Shown here one piece after another: positions 40,496-49,090 of a stretch of DNA of 64,000 nucleotides. The notes below the pieces were generated by a model, which worked only from the letters and a program-made list of their open reading frames with translations, made no database searches and had not been told where the DNA came from. The stretch lies in the NCBI GenBank assembly GCA_035501735.1, contig DATJVR010000086.1, positions 124,001-188,000 of the forward strand. The letters run 5' to 3'. Each line of letters begins with the position of its first letter. Position 1 is the stretch's first letter. A program made the position numbers and the translations under genes. Origin of the DNA: PNAI01 sp035501735 (GTDB lineage: Bacteria; Pseudomonadota; Alphaproteobacteria; Rhizobiales; Xanthobacteraceae).

Positions 40496-42021
40496 GATCC
40501 GAACAGGCTGCCCTGGCCGCCGGTCTGTCCCCCGTCCTGTCCGCCGCCGCCGCCGCGGCGAAGTCGCGGCTTGCTTGCGGCCTCGTCGCGCTCGGCAATC
40601 GCGCTCACGCGTCCATCGGTGAACTCGATATCGAGCCGCATGCCGGCATTGACGGCCGCCGCCAGCCGCACCGGCTTCCCGGTCATGTCGCGCACCAGTG
40701 CAAAGCCGCGATTGAGCACGCCACGGTATGAATACGCGGAAAGCAATTGGTCGGCGTGGACCATGCGCGCCGTACGGTTGCCGATGAGGATTTGAATGGC
40801 GCGCGTGGCGCGTCCGCCGAAGGCCGTCACCCGTTCGCGCTGACGCTCGATACGGGCGCGATTTGCATCGCCATAGGCCTTGAGTGCATTTCCGAGCCGC
40901 AGCGTGATGGCGTTCAATCGTTCCAGCCGGCGCTCGACATAGCCGCGCACCAGCCGCGGCACGAGCCGCGCCGCGACACGCGAAAACTGCACGTGATGAA
41001 TATGCGCATTGGTCCGCAGCGCAAGCGGCAGCCGGTCGGACGCGTTGTCGAACCGCTGACGCGGGATCGAGAGCAGATCCTCAAGCTGCGGCAGCGCGCG
41101 CGCGGCCGAGCGCAATGCACTGCGCCGGTCGTCCATGCAGCGTATCCAGGCGCCCACCCGGCGCCGCCCGAGATCGTCGACTTCCGCGATCAGTTCCGAA
41201 CGCACCGGCACCGCCATTTCGGCGGCTGCCGTCGGCGTCGGCGCGCGCCGGTCAGCGGCAAAATCGATCAGCGTTACGTCGGTCTCGTGCCCGACCGCGG
41301 AGATGATCGGGATCATGCTCTCAGCCGCCGCCCGCACCACGATTTCCTCGTTGAACGACCAGAGATCTTCGAGCGAGCCGCCGCCGCGCGCAACGATGAT
41401 GACGTCCGGTTTCGCTACCGGATGTTTCGCCGGCAGCGCGTTGAACCCGCGGATCGCCGCCGCCACTTGCTCGGCGGATGTCTCGCCCTGCACCCGCACC
41501 GGCCAAACCAAAACCCGGCGCGGGAACCGGTCGTTCAACCGATGGAGAATATCGCGGATCACCGCGCCGGTTGGCGAAGTCACCACACCGATGATCGTCG
41601 GCAGAAACGGCAAGAGCTGCTTGCGGGCCTCGTCGAACAAGCCTTCGGCGGCGAGCTTTCGCTTGCGCTCGTCGAGCAGCGCCATCAGCGCGCCAAGTCC
41701 GGCCGGCTCGAGCGTCTCGATGACGATCTGGTACTTCGACTGTGCCGGATAGGTGGTGATGCGACCGGTCACCACGACTTCGAGGCCGGCCTCGAGCTTC
41801 ACCTTGATTCGCGACGAGACGTTGCGCCAGATCACGCCGGCGAGGCAGGCTTTGTCGTCCTTGAGATCGAGATAGACGTGGCCGCTGGTGTGATACTTCA
41901 CGTTGCCCAGTTCGCCGCGCACGCGCACGTAGCTGAAGTCCTCCTCGACCGTGCGTTTGAGCGCGGCCGAGAGCTCGGACACGGTGAATTCAGCGACGTT
42001 TATTTGTACGGCCTCGGACAT
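40492..42021 (-). CDS. xseA: Exodeoxyribonuclease VII large subunit
   Basis: XseA, with XseB, degrades single-stranded DNA bidirectionally to acid-soluble oligonucleotides. The 509-aa sequence starts with an OB-fold (FTVSELSAALKRTVEEDFSY, HVYLDLKDDKACLAGVIW) followed by the catalytic core (PTIIGVVTSPTGAVIRDILH, RRVLVWPVRVQGETSAEQVA, VIIVARGGGSLEDLWSFNEE, ISAVGHETDVTLIDFAADRR). A coiled-coil arm and a Gly/Gln-rich tail (RRGGGGGQDGGQTGGQG) complete it. The small subunit xseB is not in this window. The overlap with the POT gene suggests shared transcription. Confidence 0.95.
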   Translation of the reverse strand: MSEAVQINVAEFTVSELSAALKRTVEEDFSYVRVRGELGNVKYHTSGHVYLDLKDDKACLAGVIWRNVSSRIKVKLEAGLEVVVTGRITTYPAQSKYQIVIETLEPAGLGALMALLDERKRKLAAEGLFDEARKQLLPFLPTIIGVVTSPTGAVIRDILHRLNDRFPRRVLVWPVRVQGETSAEQVAAAIRGFNALPAKHPVAKPDVIIVARGGGSLEDLWSFNEEIVVRAAAESMIPIISAVGHETDVTLIDFAADRRAPTPTAAAEMAVPVRSELIAEVDDLGRRRVGAWIRCMDDRRSALRSAARALPQLEDLLSIPRQRFDNASDRLPLALRTNAHIHHVQFSRVAARLVPRLVRGYVERRLERLNAITLRLGNALKAYGDANRARIERQRERVTAFGGRATRAIQILIGNRTARMVHADQLLSAYSYRGVLNRGFALVRDMTGKPVRLAAAVNAGMRLDIEFTDGRVSAIAERDEAASKPRLRRGGGGGQDGGQTGGQGSLFGS

Positions 42022-42095
42022 GCGAATCTCGCAAACGCCATTATAGCGGATGCCCGCAAGTGCGGGTGATTACCGGCCAAGACTGACTGTTTGCC

Positions 42096-42434
42096 CTATT
42101 CGGGGCTGTAGAGCAGGGGTCCGCCGTCGCCGCGGCATTCCCACACGCAGGCGCGGTCGCATCGATCGAGCGCCGACCGGCATGCCTCGGCCCCGTTGCT
42201 GTCGGCGCAGGCATTGAACCGCGCACCGCATTTCGCCCCGCAGATCTTCCAACAGGCGTTCGCATTCCAGATCGCTGCCGAGCGGCTCGACATCGGATAG
42301 GGGCTGACGTGCACCCGGTCGCCGCCCCGCCCGGAAAAAACAACCTGCGGCCGGTTCTCCAGCTTGTACTCGCTGCACGCCACGAGCCCCAGCGCGGCGC
42401 TCGCAATCAGCATAGGGGCGATGTGGAATTTCAT
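42096..42434 (-). CDS. Cysteine-rich small lipoprotein
   Basis: A 112-aa protein with a lipoprotein signal (APMLIASAALGLVACSEYK; lipobox LVAC). Eight further cysteines fill the C-terminal half: ANACWKICGAKCGARFNACA, then EACRSALDRCDRACVWECRG. The dense, fairly regular spacing suggests several disulfides or a metal site. I do not recognise the family; small alphaproteobacterial lipoproteins of this kind are known but unassigned. It starts at ATG 42434 (an in-frame TTG lies 6 bp further upstream). It is divergent from purD by 126 bp. Confidence 0.7.
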   Translation of the reverse strand: MKFHIAPMLIASAALGLVACSEYKLENRPQVVFSGRGGDRVHVSPYPMSSRSAAIWNANACWKICGAKCGARFNACADSNGAEACRSALDRCDRACVWECRGDGGPLLYSPE

Positions 42435-42560
42435 GTGCAATCGCTGACAGACACAACCAGCGTTAGCAAACCACGTTAGCGGCGCGGCGTCGAGGCCGTT
42501 TCTGTGGACGTAGGTGTCGCGAGCCTGCCTCGTTGCGCTGCGTCATGCTAGTGCTCCGAT

Positions 42561-43841
42561 ATGAACATACTGCTCCTTGGCTCCGGCGGGCGGGAGCACG
42601 CGCTCGCCTGGAAGATTGCCGCGAGTCCGCTTTGCGATCGGCTCTATTGCGCGCCCGGCAACGCCGGAATTGCGCGCGAAGCCGAATGCATTGCGCTTGA
42701 CCCTCGCGACCATCCGACGCTGACCGCGTTCTGCCAATCGCGGCGCATCGATCTCGTGGTCGTCGGCCCGGAAGCGCCGCTCTGCGCTGGCATCGTCGAC
42801 CATCTCGAAGCCGCCGGGATAAAAACCTTCGGTCCAACGAAAGCGGCGGCGCAGCTCGAAGGCTCCAAAGGTTTCGCCAAGGATTTGTGCAGGGCCAACA
42901 ACATTCCGACCGCGGCCTACGAACGTTTCAGCGCCTCGGCACCTGCCAAGAATTATGCGCGCGCGCGCGGGGCCCCGATCGTGGTGAAAGCCGACGGACT
43001 TGCAGCCGGCAAAGGCGTCGTTGTTGCGCAAACGATCGAAGAGGCCGACGCGGCAATCGACATGATGCTCGGCGGCGGCCTGGGCGAGGCCGGCGCGTCG
43101 ATCGTGCTCGAAGAATTTCTCAGCGGCGAGGAAGCTTCCTTCTTTGCGCTCTGCGATGGCGAAACCGCGATCCCGCTCATCGCCGCGCAGGATCACAAGC
43201 GCGCCTTCGACGGCGACAAAGGCCCCAACACCGGCGGCATGGGGGCCTATTCGCCGGCGCCGGTGATGACCGCGGAAATGGCCCAGCGCGCCATGGAGGA
43301 GATCGTCCACCCGACCATGCGCGCGATGAAGGCCATGGGCACGCCCTACAAGGGCGTGCTGTTCGCCGGACTGATGATCGCCGCCGACGGACCGAAGCTG
43401 ATCGAATACAACGTCCGCTTCGGCGATCCGGAATGCCAGGTGCTCATGCTGCGCCTGATGTCGGACCTCGTGCCGGCGCTGCTCGCGAGCCGCGACGGCG
43501 TTCTGAAGAATTTCGATCTGCGCTGGTATTCCGACGCGGCCCTTACCGTCGTGCTGGCGACCAAGGGATATCCGGGCAGTTATGCCAACGGCTCAGTTAT
43601 CGAGGGCCTCGATGCCGCGGCCGCGATCGAAGGGGTGGAAATCTTCCACGCCGGCACCAAGGCGGAAGCCGGCCGCATTGTCGCCAACGGCGGCCGTGTG
43701 CTCAATGTCAGCGCCCTTGGCCGCACCGTCGGTGAGGCGGCGGCGCGCGCCTACACCGCGGTGGATAAGATACGCTGGCCAGAAGGCTTCTGTAGGCGGG
43801 ATATTGGCTGGCAGGCCATCAAGCGGGAAAAAGCGCGCTGA
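42561..43841 (+). CDS. purD: Phosphoribosylamine--glycine ligase
   Basis: PurD ligates glycine to phosphoribosylamine with ATP in the second step of purine synthesis. The 426-aa ATP-grasp sequence has NILLLGSGGREHALAWKIAA (N domain), PEAPLCAGIVDHLEAAGIKT, VVKADGLAAGKGVVVAQTIE (A domain), LSGEEASFFALCDG, DGDKGPNTGGMGAYSPAP and IEYNVRFGDPECQVLMLRLM, with metal ligands in the last motif. The C-terminal domain is complete (YPGSYANGSVIEG). It is followed by a cupin-like gene 14 bp downstream on the same strand. Confidence 0.97.
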   Translation: MNILLLGSGGREHALAWKIAASPLCDRLYCAPGNAGIAREAECIALDPRDHPTLTAFCQSRRIDLVVVGPEAPLCAGIVDHLEAAGIKTFGPTKAAAQLEGSKGFAKDLCRANNIPTAAYERFSASAPAKNYARARGAPIVVKADGLAAGKGVVVAQTIEEADAAIDMMLGGGLGEAGASIVLEEFLSGEEASFFALCDGETAIPLIAAQDHKRAFDGDKGPNTGGMGAYSPAPVMTAEMAQRAMEEIVHPTMRAMKAMGTPYKGVLFAGLMIAADGPKLIEYNVRFGDPECQVLMLRLMSDLVPALLASRDGVLKNFDLRWYSDAALTVVLATKGYPGSYANGSVIEGLDAAAAIEGVEIFHAGTKAEAGRIVANGGRVLNVSALGRTVGEAAARAYTAVDKIRWPEGFCRRDIGWQAIKREKAR

Positions 43842-43855
43842 GGCCGGGGGCGTTG

Positions 43856-44515
43856 ATGCATCCAGTGCTGCGGCTCTACGAAGATACGTTCAACAATACG
43901 GCCGGCGAAGTTCGCTTGCCGGCGCTGCCGCGCATGATCTTCGTCGTGCACGGTTCGATTTCGATCGCTGGCCGCGCCTATACGGACGGGGAAGCCTGGC
44001 ATAGCGAATCTACCGTAACGTTGATCCCCGGAAAGACCGGCGTGACCTGCTGGCGATGGGAGCTTTCTCTTGGCGATGCGGCCGGCGTCGTTCCGGTCGG
44101 CCCGGGAATTCTGTCGCGCGAGAAGCTTTCGGCGCTGCTCGAGACCATCCCGAAGGGCGAGCTTCTGATGCGCGGCGACAGCGTGGCATTCCCGCCCGGC
44201 GGCTGCGCCTATCTCCACACCCACCAGGGCCCCGGTATCCGCTGCCTGATCGAAGGCGGCATCCGCATCGACGCCCATGGCCGCTCGACATGTCACGGCC
44301 CTGGCGCTGCCTGGTATGAATCCGGCCCCGATCCGGTGTTCGCGCAAGCTGCTGCCGATCGGCCGAGCCGCTTCATTCGCGTCATGATTTTGCCGCGCTC
44401 ACTCATCGGCAAGAGCTCGCTCCAGCTCGTCAACGAGGAAGACAAGAGCAAACCGCGCGCCCAGCAATACAAGATATACGTTGATGCGCCGATCGCTCGG
44501 CCGGGGGCACGATGA
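43856..44515 (+). CDS. Cupin-like protein of unknown function
   Basis: A ~219-aa protein with two cupin-like halves: RMIFVVHGSISIAGRAYTDG, EAWHSESTVTLIPGKTGVTC and then GGCAYLHTHQGPGIRCLIEG, IRIDAHGRSTCHGPGAAWYE. The HTHxGPG...E and late FIRVMILPRSLIGKSSL resemble cupin metal-binding and barrel motifs, consistent with a metal-dependent or sensor role. The gene directly follows purD and converges with a ThDP decarboxylase. The TTG at 43853 is immediately upstream; ATG 43856 is preferred. Function is unknown, and this is a structural guess. Confidence 0.6.
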   Translation: MHPVLRLYEDTFNNTAGEVRLPALPRMIFVVHGSISIAGRAYTDGEAWHSESTVTLIPGKTGVTCWRWELSLGDAAGVVPVGPGILSREKLSALLETIPKGELLMRGDSVAFPPGGCAYLHTHQGPGIRCLIEGGIRIDAHGRSTCHGPGAAWYESGPDPVFAQAAADRPSRFIRVMILPRSLIGKSSLQLVNEEDKSKPRAQQYKIYVDAPIARPGAR

Positions 44516-44525
44516 AATCCGCCCG

Positions 44526-46193
44526 CTAAAGCGGTTTGAAACTGCGGTCCATGTCCACGTCGATCAAGATTGAAGCGCCGTCTTTCAGACCCTTCGCGAT
44601 CAGATCGGTTGCATCTTTCACCGTCTTGGCGCGCACCGCTTCGATCCCGAACGACCTCGCCAGCGAAACGAAATCCACCGCCGGATCGTTCAGCTCCATC
44701 CCGACATAGGTGTCGGCCTGCTCGGCAAGTCCGCGCAGCGCCACGATGCGCTGCTTCAGAATCCGATAGCTTGTGTTGTTGAGGATCACCCACACGACCG
44801 GCACTTTGTAGCGTGCGGCGGTCCAAAGGCCCTGCGCGGTGTAGAGCGCGCTGCCGTCGCCGACGAGCGCAAGCACGGGCCGATCGGGCAGCGCGAGCTT
44901 TGCTCCGATCGCCGCCGGCAAGCCCCAACCGATGCCGCCGCCGCGCAAGCCGAAATAACTCTGCGGGTCGTCGCTGCGGATGAGCTGGCGGATTCCGGGC
45001 GCCGACGATAAGGCCTCCTCGATCACGACGGCGTCAGCGGGCAAGATTTCCCCGATTGCTGCAAGCAGAGCGAGCGGTTGCACCGGTGTTCTGCCCGCGA
45101 GTGAACGCGCCTTTTCCTTGAGCGCCGCGCGCTCAACGCGGATCGTTTCGCTCGCCGATTTCAGCCGCGCCGCAGCGGCCGTTCGCGCTTCGGCTGTCAT
45201 GCGCGCGTGGACTGCGGCAGTTATCTCCGGGAGCGTCGCCTTGGGATCGCCGAGGATCGCCGCCTTTGCCGGATAATTCTTTCCGATCTCCCACGGGTCG
45301 GTATCGAGATGGATTAGGGAGAGTCCGGGTGGCATGGGATCGACAGCGGATGGAAGCGATAGAGTGAACAGATCGCCGCCGACAGAAAACAAAAGGTCAT
45401 GCTGCTCGAGCGCCTTGCGCACTTCCGGAGCGGTCCGCACCATCGCGCCACGAAACAAAGGGTGCGATGTTGGGAACGATGCCGTACTCGGCACGAACTC
45501 GGTCCATACCGGCGCGCCCAATAGCTCCGCAAGCACGACAATTTCCGCGTGGGCACGGCTTTGCGCCACGGCATCGCCGGCGATGATGACGGGCCGCGCG
45601 GCCTGCGCCAACAGCTCCGCCGCCGCGGCGATCGCCTCAACGTCCCCGCGCAAGCGCGGCGCGACGCGCGTCGGCTCGAGCAGCGCGAGCTCGGCTTCGT
45701 TCTTGAGGATGTCGCCTGGAAGGGCGAGGAACACGGGCCCGGTTGGCGGCGCGAGCGCGGTCTTGGCCGCGCGATGCACCATGCGGGGAAGATCCGCGAT
45801 TCGGTCAACCTGCGCCGACCATTTCACAAACGGTCGCGCAAGCGTCGCCAGATCGGCCGAAAGAATGGGCTCGGTGACGAGATAGTCCGTGTCCTGCTGA
45901 CCTGCCGTCACCAATACCGGCGCGCCTGCCTTCTGCGCGTCATAAAGCATTCCCATGGCGTTTCCGAGACCGGGCGCGACGTGCAGATTGAGGACTGCGA
46001 GCGCGCCTTTCGCCTGTGCATAGCCGTCCGCCATCGCCATCAGCGCGGCTTCCTGCAGGCCGAGCACGTAGCGCAAATCGTTTTCCACCGCGAACGCGTC
46101 CATTAGCGGCAATTCGGTGGTGCCGGGATTGCCAAATACGATCTCGACGCCTTCCTGCTTGAGCAGTTCGAGGAAGGCGCGTTTTCCGGACAT
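44526..46193 (-). CDS. ThDP-dependent decarboxylase (benzoylformate-decarboxylase-like)
   Basis: A 555-aa thiamine-diphosphate enzyme. The N-terminal Pyr domain has FGNPGTTELPLMDAFAVEND and the catalytic Glu in LGLQEAALMAMADGYAQ. The central TPP domain is GDVEAIAAAAELLAQAARPVI, and the C-terminal PP domain has the cofactor motif GDGSALYTAQGLWTAARYKV...ILNN (GDG-x24-NN). It belongs to the acetolactate-synthase-like superfamily; the GNPGTTE start and lack of an FAD-type motif suit benzoylformate decarboxylase (MdlC) or a related 2-oxo acid decarboxylase. Start is the ATG 46193; sequence upstream of it in frame belongs to another gene's antisense. It is divergent from the phosphotransferase. Confidence 0.83.
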   Translation of the reverse strand: MSGKRAFLELLKQEGVEIVFGNPGTTELPLMDAFAVENDLRYVLGLQEAALMAMADGYAQAKGALAVLNLHVAPGLGNAMGMLYDAQKAGAPVLVTAGQQDTDYLVTEPILSADLATLARPFVKWSAQVDRIADLPRMVHRAAKTALAPPTGPVFLALPGDILKNEAELALLEPTRVAPRLRGDVEAIAAAAELLAQAARPVIIAGDAVAQSRAHAEIVVLAELLGAPVWTEFVPSTASFPTSHPLFRGAMVRTAPEVRKALEQHDLLFSVGGDLFTLSLPSAVDPMPPGLSLIHLDTDPWEIGKNYPAKAAILGDPKATLPEITAAVHARMTAEARTAAAARLKSASETIRVERAALKEKARSLAGRTPVQPLALLAAIGEILPADAVVIEEALSSAPGIRQLIRSDDPQSYFGLRGGGIGWGLPAAIGAKLALPDRPVLALVGDGSALYTAQGLWTAARYKVPVVWVILNNTSYRILKQRIVALRGLAEQADTYVGMELNDPAVDFVSLARSFGIEAVRAKTVKDATDLIAKGLKDGASILIDVDMDRSFKPL

Positions 46194-46313
46194 GACTGCC
46201 AAGATTGTCTCCAACGCAAGATTGCAGAGCCGAGTGCAGCGACCATACCGCAAGGACTGCGTTTTGGCCTGCCATATGGTATGCGCAATGACCAGCGCGA
46301 GCAAAATCAGACG

Positions 46314-47393
46314 ATGACCGGGTTTGACCGCCAATCCGCATTTGCTGGCACCAAGGAAGTGGCCGAGCCGTTGCGTTTCGATGTGACGCGGCTGCAATCC
46401 TATTTGCAAAATCATATTGCTGGATTGTGCGGCCCCCTCGGCGTAAGCCAATTCAAGGGCGGGCAGTCGAACCCGACCTACCTTTTGACGACCCCGACGC
46501 GGCGTTACGTGCTCCGCCGCAAGCCGCCCGGCAGGTTGTTGCCGTCGGCCCACGCGGTCGACCGCGAGTTCCGCGTCATCAGCGCGCTGCATGCACAGAA
46601 TTTTCCGGTCGCTGCCCCGGTGCACTACTGCACTGACGAGAGCATCGCCGGCACGCCGTTCTACATCATGAGCTTCGTCGAAGGCCGCGTGTTCTGGAAT
46701 CCTGACATGCCCGGATCGAATCCCGCGGAGCGCGCGGCCGTCTACGACGCCATGAATGCCACGCTGGCGCGCCTGCATGGCTTCGATCCGGCCGCGATCG
46801 GTCTGGCGGATTTCGGGCGCGGGGAGAATTACGTCGGCCGCCAGGTCGAGCGTTGGTCGAAACAGTACCGCGCGTCCGAAACGCAAAAAATCGATGCCAT
46901 GGAAAACCTGATCGCTTGGCTGCCGGCGCATCTTCCGCCCCCCGCATCGGTGCGGCTCGTGCATGGCGACTACCGGCTCGACAACCTGATCATCTCGCCC
47001 GACATGCCTAAAATTTGTGCTGTGCTCGACTGGGAACTGTCCACGCTCGGCGACCCGCTCGCCGATTTCACTTATCATCTGATGCAATGGCACATGCCGC
47101 GCTCCGACGCCGACACCGGCTCGCTCGTCGGCTGCGATCTCGCCGGTCTCGGCCTTCCGACGCGTGACGCCTATATCGACGCTTACGCCCGGCGCACGGG
47201 TCTCGATCCGCGGCCGCATCTGCCGGTCTACCTCGCCTATAATTTCTTCCGTATCGCCGCTATTCTGCAGGGCATCGCCGGCCGCGTCCGCGACGGCACC
47301 GCGACCAGCGAACACGCGCACGCCAAGGCGCTGTTGGTCCGACCGCTTGCTGAAACCGCATGGGCTTTTGCCCGGGAGGCGAATGCGCGATGA
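46314..47393 (+). CDS. Phosphotransferase-family protein (ACAD11-like APH fold)
   Basis: A 359-aa aminoglycoside-phosphotransferase-fold protein like the N-terminal kinase domain of eukaryotic ACAD11. Motifs are LGVSQFKGGQSNPTYLLTTP, RYVLRRKPPGRLLPSAHAVD, VRLVHGDYRLDNLIISPDMP (catalytic Asp region HGDYRLDN) and AVLDWELSTLGDPLADFTYH (DWE metal site). Such enzymes may phosphorylate 4-hydroxyacyl-CoA in unusual beta-oxidation, as shown for ACAD11; that link is family inference. The start at 46314 is favoured (MTGFDRQ), with an ATG at 46281 also in frame. Its TGA overlaps the patatin gene start. Confidence 0.85.
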   Translation: MTGFDRQSAFAGTKEVAEPLRFDVTRLQSYLQNHIAGLCGPLGVSQFKGGQSNPTYLLTTPTRRYVLRRKPPGRLLPSAHAVDREFRVISALHAQNFPVAAPVHYCTDESIAGTPFYIMSFVEGRVFWNPDMPGSNPAERAAVYDAMNATLARLHGFDPAAIGLADFGRGENYVGRQVERWSKQYRASETQKIDAMENLIAWLPAHLPPPASVRLVHGDYRLDNLIISPDMPKICAVLDWELSTLGDPLADFTYHLMQWHMPRSDADTGSLVGCDLAGLGLPTRDAYIDAYARRTGLDPRPHLPVYLAYNFFRIAAILQGIAGRVRDGTATSEHAHAKALLVRPLAETAWAFAREANAR

Positions 47394-48208
47394 AAACCAT
47401 TGCACTCGCGCTCGGCGGTGGCGGTGCACGCGGCTACGCCCATATTGCCGTGCTCGAGGCGCTCGACGAGCTGGGAATAAAACCGGCCATCATCGCCGGC
47501 ACTTCGATCGGCGCCCTGATCGGCGCGGGTTACGCGACCGGCATGAGCGGCAAGGACATCCGCCGCTACGCGATCGGGCTTGCGCATAATCGCGCACGGG
47601 TCATGCGCAAGATGTATCGCTCGCGCGCCGGCCGGCTGCGCGCCATTTTCGGCGGCGGCTTTGGCGACGCCACCCGCCTCGACGGCGAAAAGCTCTGCGA
47701 GCAATTCCTGCCCGACGGATTTCCCGACGATTTCGACGCGCTCGCCATTCCGTTGATCGTGGTGGCTTCCGATCTCTACAGCCGGCGCGAAGTCGTCCTC
47801 TCCTCGGGGTCGCTCAAGCGCGCCCTCGGCGCGTCCATCGCGCTGCCGACCATCATCCGCCCGGTCAACATCGAAGGTCGGATCTTGATAGACGGCGGCG
47901 CCACCAACCCGCTGCCGTTCGATCTTCTTCGCGGCCGAGCCGATCTGATCGTGGCGGTCGAGATTTCCGGGCCGCCGTCCGCCGACAAGCGCGATGTTCC
48001 CAACGCCGTCGAATGCCTCTACCAGACCGTGATGGTGATGACCCACTCGATCATCAGCGAGAAGCTAAAGCATGGTGCGCCCGATTTGCTGCTGCAGCCG
48101 AACGTCGGTTCGTTTCGCGCACTCGATTTTTTCTCAGCAAGCGCAATCCTGCGCGTGGCGGAGCCGATCAAGGATGAGCTCAAACGCCGGCTCGGTGAGC
48201 TGCTTTAG
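47390..48208 (+). CDS. Patatin-like phospholipase family protein
   Basis: A 272-aa patatin/RssA-like serine esterase: ALALGGGGARGYAHIAVLEA (oxyanion loop), PAIIAGTSIGALIGAGYATG (nucleophile Ser in GTSIG) and RILIDGGATNPLPFDLLRGR (catalytic Asp in DGG). Ser-Asp dyad architecture is complete. It hydrolyses phospholipid or neutral acyl esters in the cytoplasm or membrane, with unknown substrate. The ATG overlaps the phosphotransferase stop (ATGA), so the two genes are coupled; the former probably metabolises acyl-CoA and this one may release acyl groups. Confidence 0.9.
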   Translation: MKTIALALGGGGARGYAHIAVLEALDELGIKPAIIAGTSIGALIGAGYATGMSGKDIRRYAIGLAHNRARVMRKMYRSRAGRLRAIFGGGFGDATRLDGEKLCEQFLPDGFPDDFDALAIPLIVVASDLYSRREVVLSSGSLKRALGASIALPTIIRPVNIEGRILIDGGATNPLPFDLLRGRADLIVAVEISGPPSADKRDVPNAVECLYQTVMVMTHSIISEKLKHGAPDLLLQPNVGSFRALDFFSASAILRVAEPIKDELKRRLGELL

Positions 48209-48227
48209 GCATAAGAATCAGCGCTCG

Positions 48228-48259
48228 AGCCGGACATGGTAAGTCCGTCATTTCCGCCA
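48228..48259. repeat. Hairpin motif shared with 32188-32218 (copy 2)
   Basis: AGCCGGAC, a 7-nt loop and GTCCG, followed by TCATTTCCGCCA, the same arrangement as at 32188. It lies 20 bp after the patatin gene and ~110 bp before the small ORF at 48369. The two share the stem and the 12-base 3' flank exactly. Confidence 0.5.
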
Positions 48260-48368
48260 TGATTAAACCACGATCCGATATCGATTAAAATTGCAGTGAA
48301 TAAGACTGGAATTAATTTGGCGTCAGCATCGTAGAGTCGCGCCTGCAAAACGACAGAAGGCAGGCGTA

Positions 48369-48551
48369 ATGAACAACTCCACCATTGGCGTGCAAACCAT
48401 AACGCCGACGACCGGCACGCCGGCGCAGGATTCCAATCCAGCGCCCGACCGGAACGACAGCAGCAGTCGCGCCGACGCTCCACCGAGCACGACGCGCGTC
48501 AACGCGTCGCCCCCCGCCGGCACCGGCATGATCGTCGACAAGCTTGTCTGA
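48369..48551 (+). CDS. Possible small Thr/Pro/Ser-rich protein
   Basis: A 60-aa ORF, MNNSTIGVQTITPTTGTPAQ..., with a GGCAGGCG ribosome-like site 5-12 bases upstream of the ATG. It is rich in Thr, Pro, Ser and Asp and has no clear helix, so it would be disordered. No family is recognised. It occupies the 380-bp gap between the patatin and tadA genes, which otherwise holds only the repeat at 48228. It may be a real small gene or coincidental; the ribosome site and lack of a competing frame raise it slightly. Confidence 0.35.
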   Translation: MNNSTIGVQTITPTTGTPAQDSNPAPDRNDSSSRADAPPSTTRVNASPPAGTGMIVDKLV

Positions 48552-48590
48552 TTGACATCAGCGCGACGCGACTTGTTGCCGCCTTGAAGT

Positions 48591-49037
48591 CTACTCCCGC
48601 CGCGCGGCAAAAAAGCCGCGCAGCAAGATCGCTGCTTCCTGCCCGTCTATTCCACCGTAAATTTCCGGCCGATGATGACAGGTCGGCGCCGCGAAGAAGC
48701 GCACGCCGTGTTCCACCGCGCCGCCCTTGGGATCTTCCGCTCCGAAATATAGCCTTCTGATGCGCGCGAACGAGATCGCCGCAGCGCACATGGCGCAAGG
48801 CTCGAGCGTGACGTAGAGGTCGCAGTCGGTGAGCCGCTCCGAGCCGATCGCCTGCGCCGCGAGACGGATCGCCAGCAGCTCGGCATGAGCCGTCGGATCC
48901 TTGTCGCGCAGCGTGCGGTTGCCGGCCTTCGCGATGACGCGACCGTCGCGCACGATCGCGCAGCCGACCGGCACCTCGCCGGCCTCGCGCGCCGCGCGTC
49001 CCTCGTCCAGCGCAACTTCCATGAACGACTTTGCCAT
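48591..49037 (-). CDS. tadA: tRNA-specific adenosine deaminase
   Basis: TadA deaminates A34 to inosine in tRNA-Arg(ACG), allowing decoding of CGU, CGC and CGA. The 148-aa cytidine-deaminase-fold protein has the zinc ligands and catalytic Glu in DPTAHAELLAIRLAA (HAE) and VTLEPCAMCAAAISFARI (PCxxC), plus VPVGCAIVRDG. Length and motifs match bacterial TadA rather than a guanine deaminase, though nucleoside deaminases are close relatives. It is divergent from the pseudouridine synthase, with a 53-bp gap that must hold both promoters. Confidence 0.93.
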   Translation of the reverse strand: MAKSFMEVALDEGRAAREAGEVPVGCAIVRDGRVIAKAGNRTLRDKDPTAHAELLAIRLAAQAIGSERLTDCDLYVTLEPCAMCAAAISFARIRRLYFGAEDPKGGAVEHGVRFFAAPTCHHRPEIYGGIDGQEAAILLRGFFAARRE

Positions 49038-49090
49038 GTTCTGTGTATAAAGGCGCGAATGCCCGGCATAAAGCCGGGCGGGGAAACGAC

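Noticed and set aside
39323..40795. Plus-strand frame of 490 codons over the POT and xseA genes
   Set aside because: Antisense shadow of two clear genes; Arg/His-rich with no domain.
44526..47429. A 967-residue frame covering the ThDP decarboxylase plus upstream sequence
   Set aside because: Sequence before the ATG at 46193 is antisense to the phosphotransferase gene and has no thiamine-enzyme similarity, so only 44526-46193 was kept.
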